DNA of 64,000 nt from Polaromonas sp. UBA5171 (GTDB taxonomy: Bacteria; Pseudomonadota; Gammaproteobacteria; Burkholderiales; Burkholderiaceae_C), in assembly GCA_002413395.1 (NCBI GenBank), contig DHWX01000029.1, positions 1-64,000 of the forward strand. Direction: 5' to 3'. Shown one piece after another: positions 62,135 through 64,000 of this stretch. The stretch's first letter is position 1. Every line of letters begins with the position of its first letter. The position numbers and the translations under genes are program-made. The notes beneath the pieces were generated by a model. The model ran no database searches, was not told the origin of the DNA, and worked only from the letters and a program-made list of their open reading frames with translations.

Positions 62135-62536
62135 ATGAAACTCCAACCCGACCATTTCGATGTGCAATCCATACTCGGCTACGGCCCCGGCTGGGTGGGC
62201 TTGGGGCTCAACGGCGTGGCTGAAAAAATTGAACACAGTATTGTGATTGGTTCGCGCGGTGAAAAGTTTGACTGGCATTGCGCGCGCTTTGACCAGCTCA
62301 CCGCCGAGCATTTCGCCCTTCTCGCCAACACTCAGCCTGAGCTGGTAATTTTTGGTAGCGGCGCGCGTTTGCGTTTTCCACCCCCGGCGTTTTTGCGCGC
62401 ATTGATGGAGCAGCGCATAGGCCTTGAAACCATGGACACGCTGGCAGCTTGCCGCACCTACAACATTTTGGCGGGTGAGGGTCGCCAGGTGATCGCTGCC
62501 CTGCTGATTGAGCCGCCGGGAATCGAAGGGGCCTAA
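62135..62536 (+). CDS. Mth938-like domain protein
   Basis: ATG 62135 opens a 133-residue protein of the Mth938-like (DUF498/NDUFAF3) fold, with QSILGYGPGWVGLGLNG, IVIGSRGEKFDW and PELVIFGSGARLRFPPP. Homologues in mitochondria help assemble complex I, but the bacterial role is unknown. It is divergent from alaT and upstream of bcp. The longer frame to 62090 is not used. Confidence 0.85.
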   Translation: MKLQPDHFDVQSILGYGPGWVGLGLNGVAEKIEHSIVIGSRGEKFDWHCARFDQLTAEHFALLANTQPELVIFGSGARLRFPPPAFLRALMEQRIGLETMDTLAACRTYNILAGEGRQVIAALLIEPPGIEGA

Positions 62537-62664
62537 GAATGATGGACCGCAGCTTTCAGAGTAAAATCTATGGTTGCACTTGGTGTCGTACCCAGGACTA
62601 GCGCCCGGACCCGCCGCCAAAGTCCACGATTAATTACAACTATTTTCGTCAGGGTCTCCGTAGT

Positions 62665-63141
62665 ATGGCAGTCGTCGTCAACAAACCACTCCCCGAATTT
62701 GAAGCGAACGCCACCGGCGGCATCAAGGTTTCCAACCAGTCCCATTTGGGCCATGTCGTTGTGCTGTATTTTTACCCCAAGGACAACACACCCGGCTGCA
62801 CCACCGAAGCCATGCAATTTCGTGACCGCTACAAGGACTTCGTCAAGGCGGGCGCGACGGTGTTTGGTGTGTCGCGCGACAACATGAAATCGCACGACGA
62901 CTTTAAAGCCAAGCTTGAACTGCCTTTTGAGCTGATAGCGGACACTGAAGAAAAAATGTGCCACATGTTCGGCGTGGTCAAAAACAAAATCATGTACGGC
63001 AAGAAAGTCAAGGGCATTGAGCGCAGCACCTTTTTGGTGGGGGCGGATGGCTTGCTGAAGGACGAGTGGCGCGGGCTAAAAGTACCCGGTCATGTTGACG
63101 ATGTTCTCAAGGCCGTCAAAGCCCTCAAAAAACCGGTTTGA
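62665..63141 (+). CDS. bcp: Thioredoxin-dependent peroxiredoxin Bcp
   Basis: Bcp reduces hydrogen and organic peroxides. The 158-residue protein has the thioredoxin-fold core YFYPKDNTPGCTTEA with peroxidatic Cys45. The position of the second cysteine five residues on, found in E. coli Bcp, is methionine here. One more cysteine at KMCHMFG is unlikely to replace it. The enzyme therefore probably works by the 1-Cys mechanism or with an external thiol. No close partner gene is seen. Confidence 0.94.
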   Translation: MAVVVNKPLPEFEANATGGIKVSNQSHLGHVVVLYFYPKDNTPGCTTEAMQFRDRYKDFVKAGATVFGVSRDNMKSHDDFKAKLELPFELIADTEEKMCHMFGVVKNKIMYGKKVKGIERSTFLVGADGLLKDEWRGLKVPGHVDDVLKAVKALKKPV

Positions 63142-63172
63142 ACCCGTCTTGAGGCCGCATCGCAACACTGGA

Positions 63173-63200
63173 TTGCCCGGTCACAGGAGTTGTGCATAAT
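63173..63200 (+). promoter_or_regulatory. Putative sigma70 promoter of the phoH leader
   Basis: TTGCCC (63173-63178) and CATAAT (63195-63200) are separated by 16 nt. A transcript from here would run about 60-70 nt to the terminator hairpin at 63237-63269, before phoH. Confidence 0.45.
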
Positions 63201-63236
63201 GAAACCGTGCTGAGTTTCACATCTGCGTTCAAAGAG

Positions 63237-63269
63237 AAAGCCGCCCTGGCCTCAAGGCGGCTTTTTTTG
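63237..63269 (+). terminator. Rho-independent terminator before phoH
   Basis: AAAGCCGCC and GGCGGCTTT form a 9-bp stem with an unpaired loop, followed by a long T-run. It lies about 95 nt after bcp and 37 nt before phoH, so it may end the bcp transcript or attenuate the phoH leader. Confidence 0.85.
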
Positions 63270-63305
63270 TTTTTTGCAATCCCCACTTAAAGAGTCCCAC
63301 GTACC

Positions 63306-64000
63306 ATGCCCCTGCCACCCGCCCCGACCAAACGTGCCGCATTGCTCTCCTCAGACGCGCTCGATGCGCCGGCGCGCTCACCCGCCAGGGCTGCGCGAAA
63401 GACGGAAAGCGCTGAATCCGCCCGGAAGCCTCCGTCTCTGGACCTGCTTGACGAGCGCCCGGCCGGTGGTGGCATCCATCCACTGGCTGACAAGGGGAAA
63501 GAACCTGTGGCCCCCGAAAAGTCGAGCCCATCCAGCCATAAAAATGAGAGCGGACAACTGCCTCAGGCCGAGCCAAAGCCGAAAAAGATAAAATATACCG
63601 GGCCCGCCAAGCTGTTTGTTCTGGACACCAATGTGCTGATGCACGACCCAATGTGCCTGTTCCGGTTTGAAGAGCATGACATCTTTTTGCCCATGATCGT
63701 GCTGGAGGAGCTGGATGGTCACAAAAAGGGCATGACCGAAGTTGCCCGCAATGCGCGCCAGACCAGTCGCATGCTGGACGCGCTGGCGGGCATTCAGGGT
63801 GCCGACATCACCAAGGGACTCAAACTCGATAGCACAGGACACCGCGAAGCGGGCGGTAGCCTTTTTTTCCAGACCAAGGCGCTGGACTACACGCTGCCGA
63901 CAAGCTTGCCACAAGGCAAGGCTGACAATCAAATTCTCGGTGTGGTTGAAGCGCTGCGCAAGGACTGGGTGCCCCGCGAGGTGGTGCTGGTTTCCAAGGA
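63306..64000 (+). CDS. phoH: PIN domain-PhoH family ATPase, partial (runs off the window)
   Basis: ATG 63306 begins a frame still open at the window end (231 codons). The first 100 residues are low-complexity, Pro/Ala/Lys-rich and poorly conserved. Then a PIN-like nuclease domain starts with AKLFVLDTNVLMHDP (catalytic acidic residues), followed by IVLEELDGHKKG and NARQTSRMLD. Such PIN-PhoH fusions (PhoH2/YlaK type) combine an RNase with an RNA helicase/ATPase, here expected beyond the window. The plus-strand frame was judged by translation from 63306. Confidence 0.88.
   Translation, partial: MPLPPAPTKRAALLSSDALDAPARSPARAARKTESAESARKPPSLDLLDERPAGGGIHPLADKGKEPVAPEKSSPSSHKNESGQLPQAEPKPKKIKYTGPAKLFVLDTNVLMHDPMCLFRFEEHDIFLPMIVLEELDGHKKGMTEVARNARQTSRMLDALAGIQGADITKGLKLDSTGHREAGGSLFFQTKALDYTLPTSLPQGKADNQILGVVEALRKDWVPREVVLVSK

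Overview
The window reads as a chromosomal segment of a Gram-negative betaproteobacterium of the order Burkholderiales, most likely family Comamonadaceae (Rhodoferax/Polaromonas-like). This rests on the G+C-rich coding style, the protein sequences, and familiar gene blocks: cysS/3-methyladenine glycosylase/accA/tilS/lysC/tRNA-Ser, zapB-like/zapA/6S RNA, and alaT-hom-thrC-mobB-moeA-moaD-moaE-clpB. No species can be named from sequence reading alone.

Layout. 0.4-6.1 kb (minus strand): tRNA-Ser(GCU), lysC, tilS, accA, an AlkA-type glycosylase and cysS. 6.4-13 kb (plus): a TPR protein, two tandem cyclophilins, lpxH, mtfA and an mgtA-type P-type ATPase. 13.2-17.6 kb (minus): a class A penicillin-binding protein, a broken cold-shock-domain gene, a GIY-YIG-like protein and an MFS exporter. 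17.7-23.4 kb: a small secreted protein, a cobalamin uptake unit (cobalamin riboswitch, btuB-like receptor, BtuF-like binding protein), then zapB-like, zapA, 6S RNA and a TauE/SafE permease. 23.5-28.9 kb: rraA, a lysine/alanine-repeat SWIB histone-H1-like protein, an acetolactate-synthase-like enzyme, an AAG-type glycosylase, and an MFS gene broken by a frameshift. 29-35.7 kb (minus): the complete branched-chain 2-oxoacid dehydrogenase operon bkdA1-bkdA2-bkdB-lpd and a coniferyl-aldehyde-dehydrogenase-like gene.

35.8-43.3 kb is the clearest accessory region. creA is followed by a roughly 6.9-kb insert holding a heavy-metal-type RND efflux operon (outer membrane factor, adaptor, permease) surrounded by debris: a truncated response regulator, a DUF347 membrane-protein fragment with an in-frame stop, a 38-bp Tn3-family end and an internal piece of a Tn3 transposase. 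The insert is bounded by a perfect 101-bp direct duplication of the 3' end of creA, and a second 60-bp direct repeat (58/60) brackets the efflux operon. There is no integrase.

43.4-52 kb: cbpA-cbpM, a MmeI-like single-chain restriction-modification enzyme, an orphan chorismatase-family gene with a frameshift, and a FecR/DUF6600-type protein whose C-terminus is a long pentapeptide repeat with a one-base frameshift. 52.4-64 kb: clpB, molybdopterin genes, threonine biosynthesis genes, an aminotransferase, an Mth938-like protein, bcp, and the start of a PIN-PhoH gene preceded by a compact promoter/terminator leader. I found no CRISPR array, prophage or wholly new multi-gene system. The creA islet, the restriction enzyme and the repeat protein are the best candidates for further attention.
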